From contig CM064426.1 in NCBI GenBank assembly GCA_032690845.1, forward strand, positions 68,312,403-68,376,402: a stretch of 64,000 bases of DNA. The letters run 5' to 3'. The DNA comes from Eleusine coracana subsp. coracana (Eukaryota > Streptophyta > Magnoliopsida > Poales > Poaceae). Each line of letters begins with the position of its first letter. Within the stretch, counting starts at the first letter, position 1. This document shows positions 33,851 through 46,034 of the stretch, in pieces. The notes below the pieces were generated by a model. That model made no database searches. It was not told the origin of the DNA and saw only the letters and a list, made by a program, of their open reading frames with translations. A program made the translations under genes and the position numbers.

Positions 33851-35978
33851 GAACAAGGATGACAAGGTGAAAGCTAAGGCCTTGGGACCACCAAACAAGA
33901 AGAGGAAGGTCAAGAGCATATGGGTGCCTAAGTGCATTATTGATCTTGAGAGATCGGCTATGTACAAGTGGGTGCCCAAGAACAAGACCTAGATGGTGGT
34001 GGTGGTGGACCGAGCGCTTTCATGAAGATCATGTGAAGTCTACCACAAGTGACATGGACCTCAACAACCTATCTACTCATGAGGGAGGTAACCGTGCTTA
34101 TTCTTGGTAGTTGTAGTGTGTTTTTCTTTCTTTTGCATTGCATGGTAATTAGGACTCCTTTGTGAGTAGTATGCTTTGCATCCATGCATGTGTAAATAAC
34201 TAAAAGAAAAACACATAAAAATTAGTCAATGTCTAACCCATCCAAGATAGCTATAAGCAAGGGGGAGTGCTTGGGATGGTGGTTTGACTTCTCTCAAGGC
34301 AAGGGAATGCCTTATAGTGAGTAAGCTTGGGAGGGGTTCAAACTTGACATTGTTAGGTTTCCTTTGTGTCTTGTTTTTAATATTGCTTGCATTCACATGG
34401 CATGTTTACTTTCATTGCATATGTAAAATGTTTGTTGCATGCATCATATAAGAAACACAAAGGAGGCTTGTCCCACTTGGAGATATTTGTGCATCATGCT
34501 CTATATGAGATTACATCTTCATAAGTGTGACCAAAGGAAAGGATTGCGCTTCATGTCCATTGAGCAAGCTCTTATGAACTCCGAGGATTAAATCTACTCG
34601 TGCGGTTCATGGACTAAGGCTCATACATACCCATTTGGTTCTAAATTGCCTTGGTTCTTATTTGCTCGATCCTTCATTTGGCATTTACGAAAATTATAAG
34701 GCTATAGAGTGCCACTATTTGAAAATGAGCATTTGAGAGTTCCTCCTATATTCCAAGTACAGTGTTTAATTGTGTGTTTACCGAGGGCACTTGGAAAATG
34801 GAGAATTTCCTTTTCTCAACAAATTTTTGGAAGTGACTGTACGGTCCAGTCATTAGACTGTACAATTCGATCAGTGGCACTATACACAGTGCCTGGGGGG
34901 AGTCTAGTCGTAGAGACCACACAAAACGGTCCTAGTGACCGTACCGTCCGGTCTGCACAGTGACCAGCAGACCCCAACCTGACCGAACAGTCCGGTGTAG
35001 AGATCGGACCGTCCGGTCAGTTCGTTTGATCGCGTGGTACAATTTCTGATCTGCACCATTGATTCGTCCATCATTGAATCTCGGCCGCACGTCAATCTTT
35101 TTGACCTAGGTCAAATCAGGAAGACCTTGTCTTCTTCCCTATTCTCCTCCCGACGCCGAGAGCCCGCTCTCGACTCATCGTCGTCGCCTTCTCTCCTGTC
35201 GCCGATGTCGCCGTGCTCGCCCGACCCACCGCAGCCACTGACGAGCCCTGCACAGCCTTCCGCGCCGCTGCGCTCGCACTTACCCCCTACCGCACCTGCT
35301 CCCGCGCGCGCCCGCACACCAGAGCCATCGCCGCCTCGCCCGTGCCGCCGTGCGCTGCCGCTGCACTCAGCGCCGTCACCTCTGCTTTCTCTTCGCGTGT
35401 GCACAAGCAATCCCCAGTCCATATAGCCGAGCTCCACCAATTTCTGGGGCAAGGGTGATCCTTTTGCCTTTTCTCCATTACCGGCAAGCCCAAAGTTCCA
35501 GTCTTTAGGCGATCGGTTGCGTGTTCTCCGGGTCTCTCATCATCAACGTCCTCAGGGTATTGTGCCATTCACTTGTTCATCGATTGATGCCCTAAATTCG
35601 AGCAACTTCCTTAAATTGATGCAATTTGGATTAAGTGGCATGTTTAGTTGCATTATTTAGGAATTTTGGCTCAATATAGGATGCAATTAATTCATTGATT
35701 ATTTGTTAATTGCATGTCTAGGGATGTCTCCTGTTTAGTTTGCAGTTAGATTTATTGCCTATTATTCAATTGCACACTAGATGTTCTGCACCAGCCACAT
35801 ATAGTCGATGATCACTGTTGTTACTTTGCATATTTGCCTAGTGATCATGTCTGTCATTCAGTGCTAGGATTTCTATTACGCATTCTTTCCTAGCGGTGCT
35901 TTGCTTATAGATGTATTAGGGTCTATACTCATCCTATCTATACCTACATGCGTGCAGTGACAACAGTTTGCAGCAGCA
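33851..35978 (+). other. Internal spacer of the LTR element, with palindrome cluster and GC-rich leader-like block
   Basis: After gag come remnants such as KSIWVPKCI out of frame, then non-coding sequence. At 34838-35025 several GACCG-type palindromes occur as in the LTRs. A GC-rich block (35110-35460) follows, then about 500 bases of AT-rich sequence. Just before the second ORF is an acceptor-like GTGCAG (35952-35957). This could be a promoter, leader exon and intron for the second ORF. Where a pol gene would be expected there is none. Confidence 0.5.
34838..35025. repeat. Internal cluster of GACCGGACNGTCCGGTC-type palindromes
   Basis: Full and half copies of the same palindrome found in the LTRs (for example GACCGTACCGTCCGGTC near 34938 and GATCGGACCGTCCGGTC near 35002). 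Half-sites are separated by a few tens of bases. Confidence 0.7.
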
Positions 35979-38307
35979 GTGACGGTCGGGTCAGGACAGG
36001 ACAAGGGCAAAGGGAAGATGCCTGAGAAGCCCAAGAGCAAGAAGAGACCGAGGTTAGATCTAGAGTTAGAGAGAGCCAGGAGGGTTGCTAGGCACCTAGA
36101 GGCCATGGAGCAGTCACGTAGGACACCTGGCTCACGTCTGAGGATCAGCCAGCCAGCTGAGGACCAGGGTCTTAGGAGGAGCACCAGATAGAGGATTGTA
36201 CCTCTAGCTGTTGGAGTTGTACCATCGCCGTGGTCGCAACATACTCCGACTTCTCGTCAGGAGAGGTCATCAAGGACTGCAGAGCAGGGATCCTCCAGGC
36301 AGTAGGAGGAGCAGTCAGAGGAGGAGACCTTAGAGGAGGATACCTCAGAGTTAGGTTTTGAGGAGATCGAGTAGCAGGCTAAGCAGACTGTTTCCCAGAA
36401 GACAGCTCATCGGGCAGGAGACCTGCAGTGTACCTGTGTAGTGTGCACCAGGAGGCTGCAGAGACTGGTACAGGCAGCCGGAGAGCCGGACATATTTAAG
36501 GTTCCTACAAAGGACCTTAAGGTGCTATGTCTGGTTCCTTTCGAGCAGTGGGTTCCAGTCCCTAGAGAACCCGCTGCTAGAGAGAGGTATTGGACTGCTC
36601 TCCAGAGGAGGATTGGAGAGGGTCTGAGATGCTACCTTAGCCTGAGGGGCAAGGACAGAGTCTTCGTGCCGCATTAGTACACGACCTACGAGGCCATAAG
36701 GAGGGCCACCGGCACAGAGATGGAGCAGTACTTCACGTACTTGCCAGGGCTAGCAGAGCTAGTTACTGCTCCATATAGGTTCAGAGAGGACGTGGTGCTA
36801 GAGTTCTACGCCACACTGTGGGTTGCCACGAATCGCTCGTGTCACGAGGCAGGACTTGATAGCTAACCTAGGACTCCTGGCTTCAGACTTCCAGCTTTAC
36901 AGGGGTGCCTACGATACACTTGCACCACCCCGCAGACCTGAGGGAGGGAAGCTACCTTTAGACGACATGGTGTCGATTGCTTTTCCACCCTCTCACACAC
37001 CAGTCTTTGACAGAGACACTGCGAGACTCACTGCAGAGGCCAAGGTGGTGAGTGCGATAGTCACTAGGACTATCATCCCTAGGTCTGGTTACAAAGAGGA
37101 GTTTACACTTCTGCACCAGTGGGCAGTCGCAGCGATTCTGAGGAGACAACACTTCAACTTGGTAGATCTTTTGATTGGAGAGATAGAGGAGGTCATTTCT
37201 GAGAGAGTAGCAGGATGTCACTTGGTCTACGGCCCGTATATTTGCTATCTTTTAAGGAGGATGGGCCTAGTGATGGAGGAGCAGTACGAGGCTTTCCCTG
37301 AGGCGACTACCAGCTACGCACCTCGTGACCCTAGGGGATCACAGTCAGCCTCCATCCAGCAGATAGGGGAGGAGGAGCTGGAGTCAACAGTACTTCACGA
37401 GCAGACAACTCAGCCAGAGATGGTTGTTCCTGAGTCAGCCAGTACAGGAGCACCTCCTCCGCCGACGGGTTCACAATCAGAGGACGATGTCACTGTGACA
37501 GCGCTTGCAGGACGCCTGGATGAGTTCATTTAGATTGTAGTTGAGGATAGACGTTAGATGATGGATGTCATCAGTAGCCAGGCAGATATTCAGAGGCAGC
37601 AGACTACACTTCTTACCGCCCTGATGACACAGATGAAGGAGTTGACCCAGAGGCAGGCCGGTCAGTAGCCAGGACCTTCAGTATTTCCACAGTACCAGCA
37701 GCTGCAGACTCAGCCATGACCCTTCACTGCTTTGATGACAGCTCAGTCCAGCGGACTGTCACTTTCAAGGGTCTTACCAACAGGGGAAGCAGGACATACT
37801 TTCTCTTCCGCTCAACTCTCTCCCGTGTCAGCTTTCTCAGTGTCTGTGTTGTTCGTCTCTCCTTCACACTCTTCGACATCGCAGATGGCAGGACCCTCCT
37901 CTACTCACCACTTACCTGTTAGGAGCTTATTCTCAGAGATTGTTCACACTACCCGTGCAGACTCCCAGCCAGCTCCAGAGTCAGCCACAGCTACAACTCC
38001 ACCTCTTACTGCCACAGTTACCGCTCTTACTCCTCAAGCAACAGAGAATCTTGTCCATGGAGGCTTCTCATAGCAGGATGTGGCAGATCTCATCCTTCTC
38101 CAGACTTCAGCTCAGGAGATTACCACAGTCACACTAGCAGCACAGGACAGAGTGTCTGAGTCGCCTGTAGACCTTGACTTCTTCAAGTAGATAGATGCTC
38201 AGGCGGCACAGACTCAGAGAGTACAGCAGGATCCACTACAGGAGCAGCCTGGAGCAGAGCTTTCAGAGGACATCGCTGCACCACCTCCTTCGACCACGAG
38301 CGTATAG
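35979..38307 (+). pseudogene. Second ORF of the LTR element (plant transposon protein type), broken by TAG codons
   Basis: A near-continuous frame starting with a Lys-rich segment (KGKGKMPEKPKSKKRPRLDL) runs to about 36810. It then continues one frame over from about 36823 (RVTRQDLIANLGLLASDFQ, PRRPEGGKLPLDDM, HQWAVAAILRRQHFNLVDLLIGEIEE as separate motifs). The tail is Gln/Pro/Ser-rich. It resembles the uncharacterised 'putative plant transposon protein' domain common in grass elements. No enzyme motif is visible. In-frame stops are TAG at 36189, 36303, 36372, 36675, 37531, 37555, 37666, 38071, 38188 and 38305, plus one TGA at 37717. There are none of type TAA. That bias points to CAG-to-TAG decay. 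Function unknown. Confidence 0.65.
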
Positions 38308-38944
38308 ATGTTCATCTTTTCCACTTTTTGGTGCTTGTTGCCAAAGGAGGAGAAGAGTCCTAGATCTAGGGGGAGTGGGAGCATGATCCTGTGCGATCGA
38401 GAGTAGCTTGTATCTAAGGGGAGCATAATCATACATGTACATCGGTTTTGGGAGTTAGATACATTTGGATCTTATTTTGATCGAGTTATTCGATGTTCGT
38501 GGATTTTGATGAGTCATGGTTTTCTTTCGCATGGTTTTCTTTCGCTTGTGTTTGACTCATTTTAATATCACTTGGTTTATTCTTATATGCAGTGCCTTGT
38601 ATTCATTAATTATCTTGTATGCCTGTGTATGATATCATGATGATGACTGCTTGTTCTTAATTTATATGCATAGTCATGCTAACTTGTTGCATCTCATCAT
38701 TCATGTCTTGCATTGCATGTCTTTATGCTTTCCTTTAATATATTACCGTGACATGCATGCATATTTCATCTAGAGTATGCCTTTCACTATTTTTCTTGTA
38801 TCTCTAGACGATGTTTGATTGAGTAGGACCTTATGCGTTTCTCTCATATGTTGTTATGGTTCCTCTCAATCTTTGTGTAGCATTTTTAGCCCGGTTGTTT
38901 ATTGATCAAGTTTTTGATTAAGTAGTTGTTGTCATCAATCACTA
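38308..38944. other. 3' non-coding part of the LTR element
   Basis: AT-rich sequence with no open frame, between the second ORF and the polypurine tract. Confidence 0.6.
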
Positions 38945-38956
38945 AAAAGGGGGAGA
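38944..38956 (+). other. Polypurine tract
   Basis: AAAAAGGGGGAGA lies one base before the 3' LTR, the expected second-strand priming site. Confidence 0.85.
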
Positions 38957-38957
38957 T

Positions 38958-40637
38958 TGTAAGCTTCATGACCATTAATGATTGGATCTCCAAGGTATGG
39001 ATATTTTGGTGATAGATGACAACTATGAAATTGTGGGCTAATATCTACATGAGTGCTATCTTTGTAGAAATCATCTCTAAAGTCTATTACAAATCATATG
39101 GATGATGGTTGCCTTGGCGATTAATGACAATGACCACTAGCATGGAGGCTTGTGAACTTGATAGAGTCCAAGGGTTGATGAAGATGGATCAAAGTGGAGA
39201 ACAAGCTATGGTGCAAGTGTTTGGTACACTTGCCTAGTTGTTAGGGCTTTGAGTCCATAGGAAAAACCGGACTATCAAGGGGGTCTAGGTCATTTTCTTA
39301 GGTCATGTCTAGTCGGTGATGTGCAAGGTTGCTCGATGAAATCACAAGCACTAGGTGATAGTGGAGAAGCCAAGGAGCTGTTCGGAGAAGCCGGGAATCG
39401 AATTCAAGCGAGAACGATAAGTTTCAGCTTCTGGACATAGAGACCGGACAGAGAGGTCAGTGGAGACCGGACTGTACGGTCACTATGGGGAGTTGTCTCA
39501 GACTTTCAACAAGAAGCGAGGAATCTGTCTGTACAAGGATTCATAGAGGCCGAATGGTCCGGTCTACTGACTGAACGGTCCGGTCAGTATGAAGTGCACA
39601 AGATAGAGAGGAAGCCGAAGGCCGAAATGTTCCTCGATTAGAGAGAGAAACGGACCAGATGGTCCGGTCAACTGACCGGACAGTCCGGTTAGTACAGGTT
39701 TCAGTAGGGTCAGAGGTGTTTTGTACATTGTGCTGCAGTGACCGGGCTGTCCGGTCAGGCAGTGATCGGACTGTCCGGTCAGTAGGCCCAGAAAGCTATT
39801 TTCATGAGGCAATGACTAGTTTGAGGTTGGGAGCCTATATAACTTTGTTGTTGGGGGTCTTTGTGACATCTCTTGGCTAGTGGAATACCTGAGAGCATTT
39901 GGTAAGGTCCAAGAGGAAAAGAGGAGAGCACTAGGAGGAGATATTGCATATTTTGAGAGTGCTAGTGGAGAGTAACTTGAGCATCTTGCACATCTAAGGC
40001 TAGGGTGTCCTTGAGGGTGTGATCTATATTGTTACTCTTGGTCTATGGTGAGACCAAGATCGGTTAGATGTTGGTGATCGAGCCTATCATGATCGGTTGT
40101 GAAGGCCGTCACATGTTTATACACGGTTTGAGCCCGCCGTTGAAAGGGGCATCGCTAGTGAGCGCCCGTGTCGGCTCGGGGAGTCCGGTAAGTTCTCAAG
40201 GGAGGCGAGCTTGTGCTTTGTGCAGCGGTGACGCACACCGTATCTTCACTCTAGAAGTGATTGCAGGCTCGTGGGCGAGAACTCCACTTGGTGGTGGGAG
40301 GGAGCGGGACTCCGGCGGGAGTGGTCCATCGAGAATTAGGGGAAGGCGCCATCCTTCTGAGACCTTGGGAAAAATCATGAGCATTCCTTGACCCTCTATT
40401 TACTATTCCGTAATTGTGTGCTCTAGTGACTAGGGTGAATTGTGGCTTGCATAGGCTAGTGTGTTTGGCTTCCGTGCTTTATCCTATCATAAACACTAGC
40501 ATTTGTAGGGTCTTGGCCTACTAGAATTGTTTAGATTGCTTCTCTTGTAAGACTCAAGTAGTGGAAATTGAAGTAATTGGATTCATGAGCGGATTACCTA
40601 TTAACCCCCCCCTCTCAGTACGCCTTCGGTCCTTACA
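38958..40637 (+). repeat. 3' LTR of the copia-type element
   Basis: 1680 bp, TG...CA ends, pairing with 30269-31923. Differences from the 5' LTR are scattered substitutions and small indels, so the insertion is not brand new. Confidence 0.93.
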
Positions 40638-40642
40638 GTGTG

Positions 40643-40842
40643 CCCTACATTTTTTTTATTTTTCATTTTTTTCCTTTGTTTCTTCTCTCTTGTCTCCTCT
40701 CCCTCTCGATAGAGACTCTCGCCGCCAGCCCCTCCTCTCACCAGTTAACCGTGCCGTCGACGAGCCCACCCATCGCCCTGCCCGGCACCTCGCCTGCCGG
40801 CCGCCTACTGCCGTCCGTGATGAGGACATCACTCTTATGGAT
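40643..40842. other. Short unassigned segment
   Basis: T- and C-rich sequence right of the LTR element. No recognised content. Confidence 0.4.
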
Positions 40843-41034
40843 ACACCCAGCACTCCACCAATCAAAATGCATGTTCATGCGCGCCAACTGAATTTTGAGA
40901 ACATATGGCTATATACTGAATTAGTTATTGTTAGAAACCATGGAGATGATGATGAGATAGCTGGGGAGGTGATTGGAGGCCCAATCAAAACCGACTTTGA
41001 GTTTGTTTCGGAGCCTAGGACCAGTTTGCACTAA
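40843..41034 (+). pseudogene. C-terminal tail of a gypsy-type polyprotein
   Basis: The frame reads HARQLNFE, then ELVIVRNHGDDD, then FVSEPRTSLH and stop. Grass gypsy polyproteins often end in this way (RARARQLN ... VLRNxGED ... FESxSESRSSLH). About 160 bases of typical 3' sequence (ATGGACGACCAGGACGCATA onward) lead to the LTR at 41197. The rest of that polyprotein is missing. Confidence 0.65.
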
Positions 41035-41196
41035 GATGGACGACCAGGACGCATACGAACTCGGATTTGATCGTTCTATATATGCCTGGAAAGATAACAA
41101 AAAGAAATTTCCAACCTAACTAGTCCCATGTCAAAATACATCCCGAGCCATCGGGAATCATCGAAACAAGTCGACATCCAGAATCTGTCCTGGTGC

Positions 41197-41639
41197 TGCG
41201 ACACCGTAATCGATCTTTGGGCCATGTATCAAGTTGAGCCTACTTAGGGCTGCGTCCAGGGGATCTTGCACGACCCTAGGGTTCTCATATACAGCCGCCG
41301 CCTCTTCATTAGGGTTTAGGATTTGCTTAGATTATTCTATTGATAACAGTTTTACCGTTTGATCGGTTTGTGAGACCCCAACTTGTGAGATTTATCGTAT
41401 ACATGCAAATTTGGTTGCATTCTTCTTTGATTCTGCTTGTGTTCTTGATTTGCAGGCAAGGATAAGCCTTTTCGGCAAGGTCAATCGTTCTTGAACGGTT
41501 GATAACCAGAGGAGACGTTGTGCTGCGATTGCGGGGTTCAGAACGTGTCATTCGGAAGCCAGATCGATTTGTGTATCGCCTTCGCCTTAATCAAGATTAT
41601 CAGAACCTATCGGAAGATCAAGAACCCTTATCCACATCA
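41197..41639 (+). repeat. LTR 1 of the gypsy element
   Basis: 443 bp, TG...CA. It follows a polyprotein tail, so it may also be the 3' LTR of a neighbouring, now lost, copy. Confidence 0.75.
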
Positions 41640-41641
41640 AG

Positions 41642-41654
41642 TGGTAATCAGAGC
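41642..41654 (+). other. Primer-binding site of the gypsy element
   Basis: TGGTAATCAGAGC, the initiator-Met type site with one extra A, lies two bases after LTR 1. Confidence 0.75.
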
Positions 41655-43219
41655 TTTAGGTATACCATTAGATTCGCCCTTATCCCTGTTATTTTGTTCA
41701 GTCCTAAACTCTAGAAAACTGCCCTACAAAAATATTTGTTCATCGTATTTCCGCTATCCTATATCTCCCTTGTGCTATGCAATTTTCAATTTAGTTTGCT
41801 TCTCTGAATTTTAGTCCATACGAGGTCATTATATTGCTGGTCTAGTGCTTGTTCTTTGGTCTTGTTTGAGTAGTGCACGTCCTTGTTCATAGAGAATCAA
41901 GAGAAAAAAAATTCAGTTTGTTGCACACATTGAGAGTTTTGGAATAATATATTATCTATCTTTATGTCTATCATATTCAGATCATAATTTTCCTTGTGCT
42001 AGAATATATTTTCCTTTTTCTTTCTAGCACTAATACCTTGTTGCAGTTCTGATTCACAAGAAAAGAAAAGAAAAGAAAAAGGCAAAAGTGCATAAGAGGA
42101 AAAGCCGCACAAAAAAGAGGAAGTAGAAAAAGGAAAAGATAAAAATTTAGAATTGCTTGTAGCCTTTGCGTCCTTTGTTGAGTCATTTGCTTGCTTGCTT
42201 GAACTAGGTCCAAGACAAGTTTAGGCCAGTGACATAGACTTGCTTGGGACTATTATTCAGTTTTACAACTTCTAAATTGAAATTTTGCTAATCCTTGCTA
42301 TCACATATTGCCTATCCAAGCTCCACTTATATCCTTCTGAGCAGGCATAAATTTTTGACCCTCGCAATCGTCGGATCACACTGTCCAAGGTATCCTTCGC
42401 TTGCTGTAATAAGGAACTTTATAAGAGCTTAGTAAGATGCTTCAATTTGCATGTTGAGAGCTTCCACTGTGATGAGATAGTAGTGGTAGGAAAATATACT
42501 CTTGTGTATTTTCTTGTTTGCTACTAACAATGACAGGTTACAACATTCATGGTGATGAGTCTATGGCGTCTAATGAGGATGATACAAGTGTTGCAGCACA
42601 ACAAGTGATCAGTTCTCAAATAGACAAGGTAGAGAAAAATCAATTAAACAACTTGTTTCAAACTCACTTTGTTGTGAAGGATCGACGTTGTCATGTCATC
42701 ATTGATGGAGAAAGTAGCCGCAACATCTGTCACACCCGGTTTTAAGGACAAAACCAAGTGCTTATTATATGTGTGTCCAGGAACAAGTTTCACGCATATC
42801 GACAGTAAAGTGAATAACAGTATAACTAATGTCATTATTAAAGCATACCATTATTAAATGAATAATTGTCTTTAAAGACTAAGTATGATTCTCTCATAAA
42901 ATAACAGCGGAAGACAACATAACACCACAGGAAATCGATCGGGGCATGCTCGTCTAGTTGTAGTCTTCGTCGATGTAGTCCATATCGCCATCATCTTCTT
43001 AGCAGCAGTTTATAGTACAACAACAAAGGAAAATAGCAAGGGTGAGCACATGCCGTACTCAGCAAGTAGGGAAAAGTATGACATGCAAGCTTAATAGAAG
43101 AAAGGCTAACACAATGGTTCATTTGCATAAATGAGCACTACACCTAAGACCATTTGAAAAGCACTCCTAATTACTAGGTGAAAAGTTCCCACCAGTTATC
43201 TCATCTGTCCAAAACTACA

Positions 43220-43440
43220 GGTTAAACCACCTGTAGCCAACCATGGGTTAAACCGCCCATAGGAAACCACACTACATGTTACACCGTCTATAGCAAACCA
43301 TGGGTTAAACCGCCCATGAGAAACCACACTACAGCTTACACCGCCTGTAGCAAATCATGGGTTAAACCGCCCATGAGAAACCACACTACAGGTTACACCA
43401 CCTGTAGCAAACCATGGGTTAAACCGCTCATGAAAAACCA
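43220..43440. repeat. Minisatellite, about four units of ~58 bp
   Basis: Units alternate CATGGGTTAAACCGCCCATG and CACTACAGGTTACACCGCCTG-like blocks. Each block is itself nearly self-complementary (CATGGG...CCCATG; CTACAGG...CCTGTAG). Confidence 0.8.
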
Positions 43441-45908
43441 AACTTGGCTACCCACCAAGTCCATGCCGCTAATCGTGTGAAAGGTCCATGTCGCTTATGA
43501 CTGTGAGCACGGCTATTATAACAGTTTTACACTCTGTAGCGGTTGCACAACTTTACCCACAGGTTGGTAATTTCATCACTATACAATGACTAGAGAGTCT
43601 CCATGTTTCCCAAATCACACTACCGTAGGTGTGAGGCCAAGAGATCACCACAAGGTCTTTCAGAGCGCTTCCCAGCTTGCAAACAATCCATGCTAAGGTT
43701 TCACCACTGCAGAATTAAACCATTCCTATAGAAGCCCCCTCTGGCGCCGTGGCTAGGAGTAAACCGTCCATCACGTGAGTTCGAGAGTAAACCCTCCCAT
43801 CCTCCTTCCTCGACTGCTCACAGAACTGGGAAGACATCTCGATACTAAACCAAGCCTACCCATATCAGCCCTGTGCTTTGTGCGGTTTTCATGGTTACAC
43901 GTTCCACGAACCTACCCTTGTGATCCCAAGCAGGTACAACCACAAACCCACAGTACTATATCGAGTACACGTGCATACCCGCACCATCATCAACATCCTC
44001 CTGCTTGGATCACCCTAGGTTCTATATTGCTAAAAAGGATTGCCCGTCCCTTATGATTATGTTAAAGTGAACCATTAATCAAGATTAACACTAGACACTT
44101 CCATTTCCGACAAAGCAAACTAAGCATAACGTACCCATACCAATATACTACACCATGACACAGGGGACAAGGAATAATATGGAACAGGATAATGACACAT
44201 AGGATTCAATATTAACATGCATGCATAGAGATAGAGAGAATGTAAAACATAGGTTCAATATGCATCAAGGACACTTGCCTGGATCCCTTTGCTGCTGCTC
44301 AAAGTCTTCGGGGTGAAGATCCTGGAAGTTTTCTAACTGCGGTTCGTCTACTCAACGTCACACCGGAAAGACAAGCATACAAGCAAACTAAGAAACAATA
44401 CACCACACAGTAACAAACTACAATAGAAATCATACTAGGAAAAAGTACACGTTGCTACGATCGCGTGAGAGTAAGAATCGCCAAAATGTAATTTATAAAA
44501 AGTACAAGGACTAACTTGTAAAATTCAAGGTGAAAATATATTTTGTATAAAATTTAGGGACTAAAAGTAATTTTGGAAAAGTCTAGGGCTTAACTGTAAA
44601 ATTTATAGGGCCAAAATATAATTATTTATATGTTCAGGGCCTAGGTGTAAAATGCCAAACCTAATTATTACTTATAAAATTTTGGGCTAAAAAAAATTAA
44701 TAGAAGGTACAGGGTTGTCTTTGTAAAATTCAGGGCTAAAATACTATTTTAGGAATAGTCTAGGGGCATTTATACAAAAATATAGTGCTAAAAATAATTA
44801 AAAGAAAACTTAGGGTTCTAATATAATTTTATAAAAGTTTTGCACGGAAATCAGGACAAAAAGTAATTTAAATGAAGTATAGGTGCTTAAATATAAATAA
44901 TTAAAGTTCTGAAGAAAAACTAGGTCAAAAAAAATATAATTAAACAAAGTGGAGGGGCCTATGCACAAAACTGACATTTACTGGTAATAAAAAAATATAA
45001 AAATAAAACTAATCCCGTGGACTAGGTCCATGGGGCTCGTGAACCATGGTGTCACACCGCTCCACGGTGGACCAGCGGCCATTGGAGCCAACCGGAGCTC
45101 ACCGAGGAGGCGCTCCAGTGCGCAGGAGGCGGTGAGGAGGGTAGAGGGGAGGGCGGCGGAGGGTGGCGAGCTCATCGGGGTTGATCGCGCGCGGGCGGGT
45201 GGTCGGAATCTAGCGGGAGACGGCGGGGGCTACAGGGCCAACGCCGGCGGTTCCAATCGGCGACTTTGCGCGAGCAGGCGGCGGCGGGAGGCGGCGGCAA
45301 AGGAGGCTGAAGGGGCGGGTCCTGCCCTTTTATAGGGGCACGGGCCCCTAGGTCGACTTGGCACGCATGTCGAGGAGGCTGCGGCGACGGCCAGGGCTAG
45401 GGTTTGGGGAATGCAGGCGAGGCGCGGGGGCTGCGAGCGAGCTAGGCCGGGCGCGCAGGTGGGCCGAGCGGGCGAGACGGGCTGGCAGGGCGCGCAAGCC
45501 TACTGGGCCACGGGAGGGGAGAGGAGGGAAGGGGAGGGGAAGCCGGGCCAGGGAAGAATCGGCCCAGGCCAAGAGAGGGGAAGGGAAACTGAGAGAGAGG
45601 AGGAGAGGAGATGGGCTGCAAGAGGGGAAATTGGCCCAGAGGAGAGGGAAAGGGGGCTGCGAGGGAGGTTTCGGCCCAAGCCGAAAAAGAGAGGGAGAAA
45701 GGGGAAAATTTGGGCTGGAGAGAGAGGTTTAGGCCTAGAAGCTTGGCTCGTTCTCCATTTCTCTTCTCTTTTTCCTATTATATTTTTCCTAAGTTTTGAA
45801 TTGAAACAAATCGACTTCTAACGAATTTTGAAAACATTTTCCACTCGATAAAAATCAAATGCATTTAATCACGGCATGAATGCAACAAACTAAATAATAA
45901 TAATAATA

Positions 45909-45910
45909 CT

Positions 45911-45946
<36 letters not shown>

Positions 45947-45948
45947 AA

Positions 45949-46033
<85 letters not shown>

Positions 46034-46034
46034 T
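45909..46034. repeat. (AAC)n then (AAT)n microsatellite
   Basis: About ten AAC triplets followed by nearly 30 AAT triplets near the right end of the solo LTR. Confidence 0.9.

Larger units (their letters stand above)
30269..40637 (+). mobile_element. Complete non-autonomous LTR retrotransposon, 10.4 kb, copia-type gag and no pol
   Basis: Two closely similar LTRs (30269-31923 and 38958-40637) both start TGTAAG and end CCTTACA. They are flanked by the 5-bp repeat GTGTG (30264-30268, 40638-40642). An initiator-Met primer site and a polypurine tract sit in the right places. The inside encodes a copia-type gag-like region and an unrelated second ORF. No protease, integrase, reverse transcriptase or RNase H motif was found in any frame. 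It must therefore have moved with enzymes from a partner element, possibly a Sirevirus-type copia. Confidence 0.93.

Noticed and set aside
35979..38307. TAG read as a sense codon (recoding) in the second ORF
   Set aside because: Host genes nearby use standard stops, the ORF also has a TGA and a frameshift, and decay by CAG-to-TAG change explains it more simply.
43220..43440. Regular repeats that could suggest a CRISPR-like array
   Set aside because: The window is a plant nuclear genome, there are no unique spacers, and units are contiguous; it is a minisatellite.
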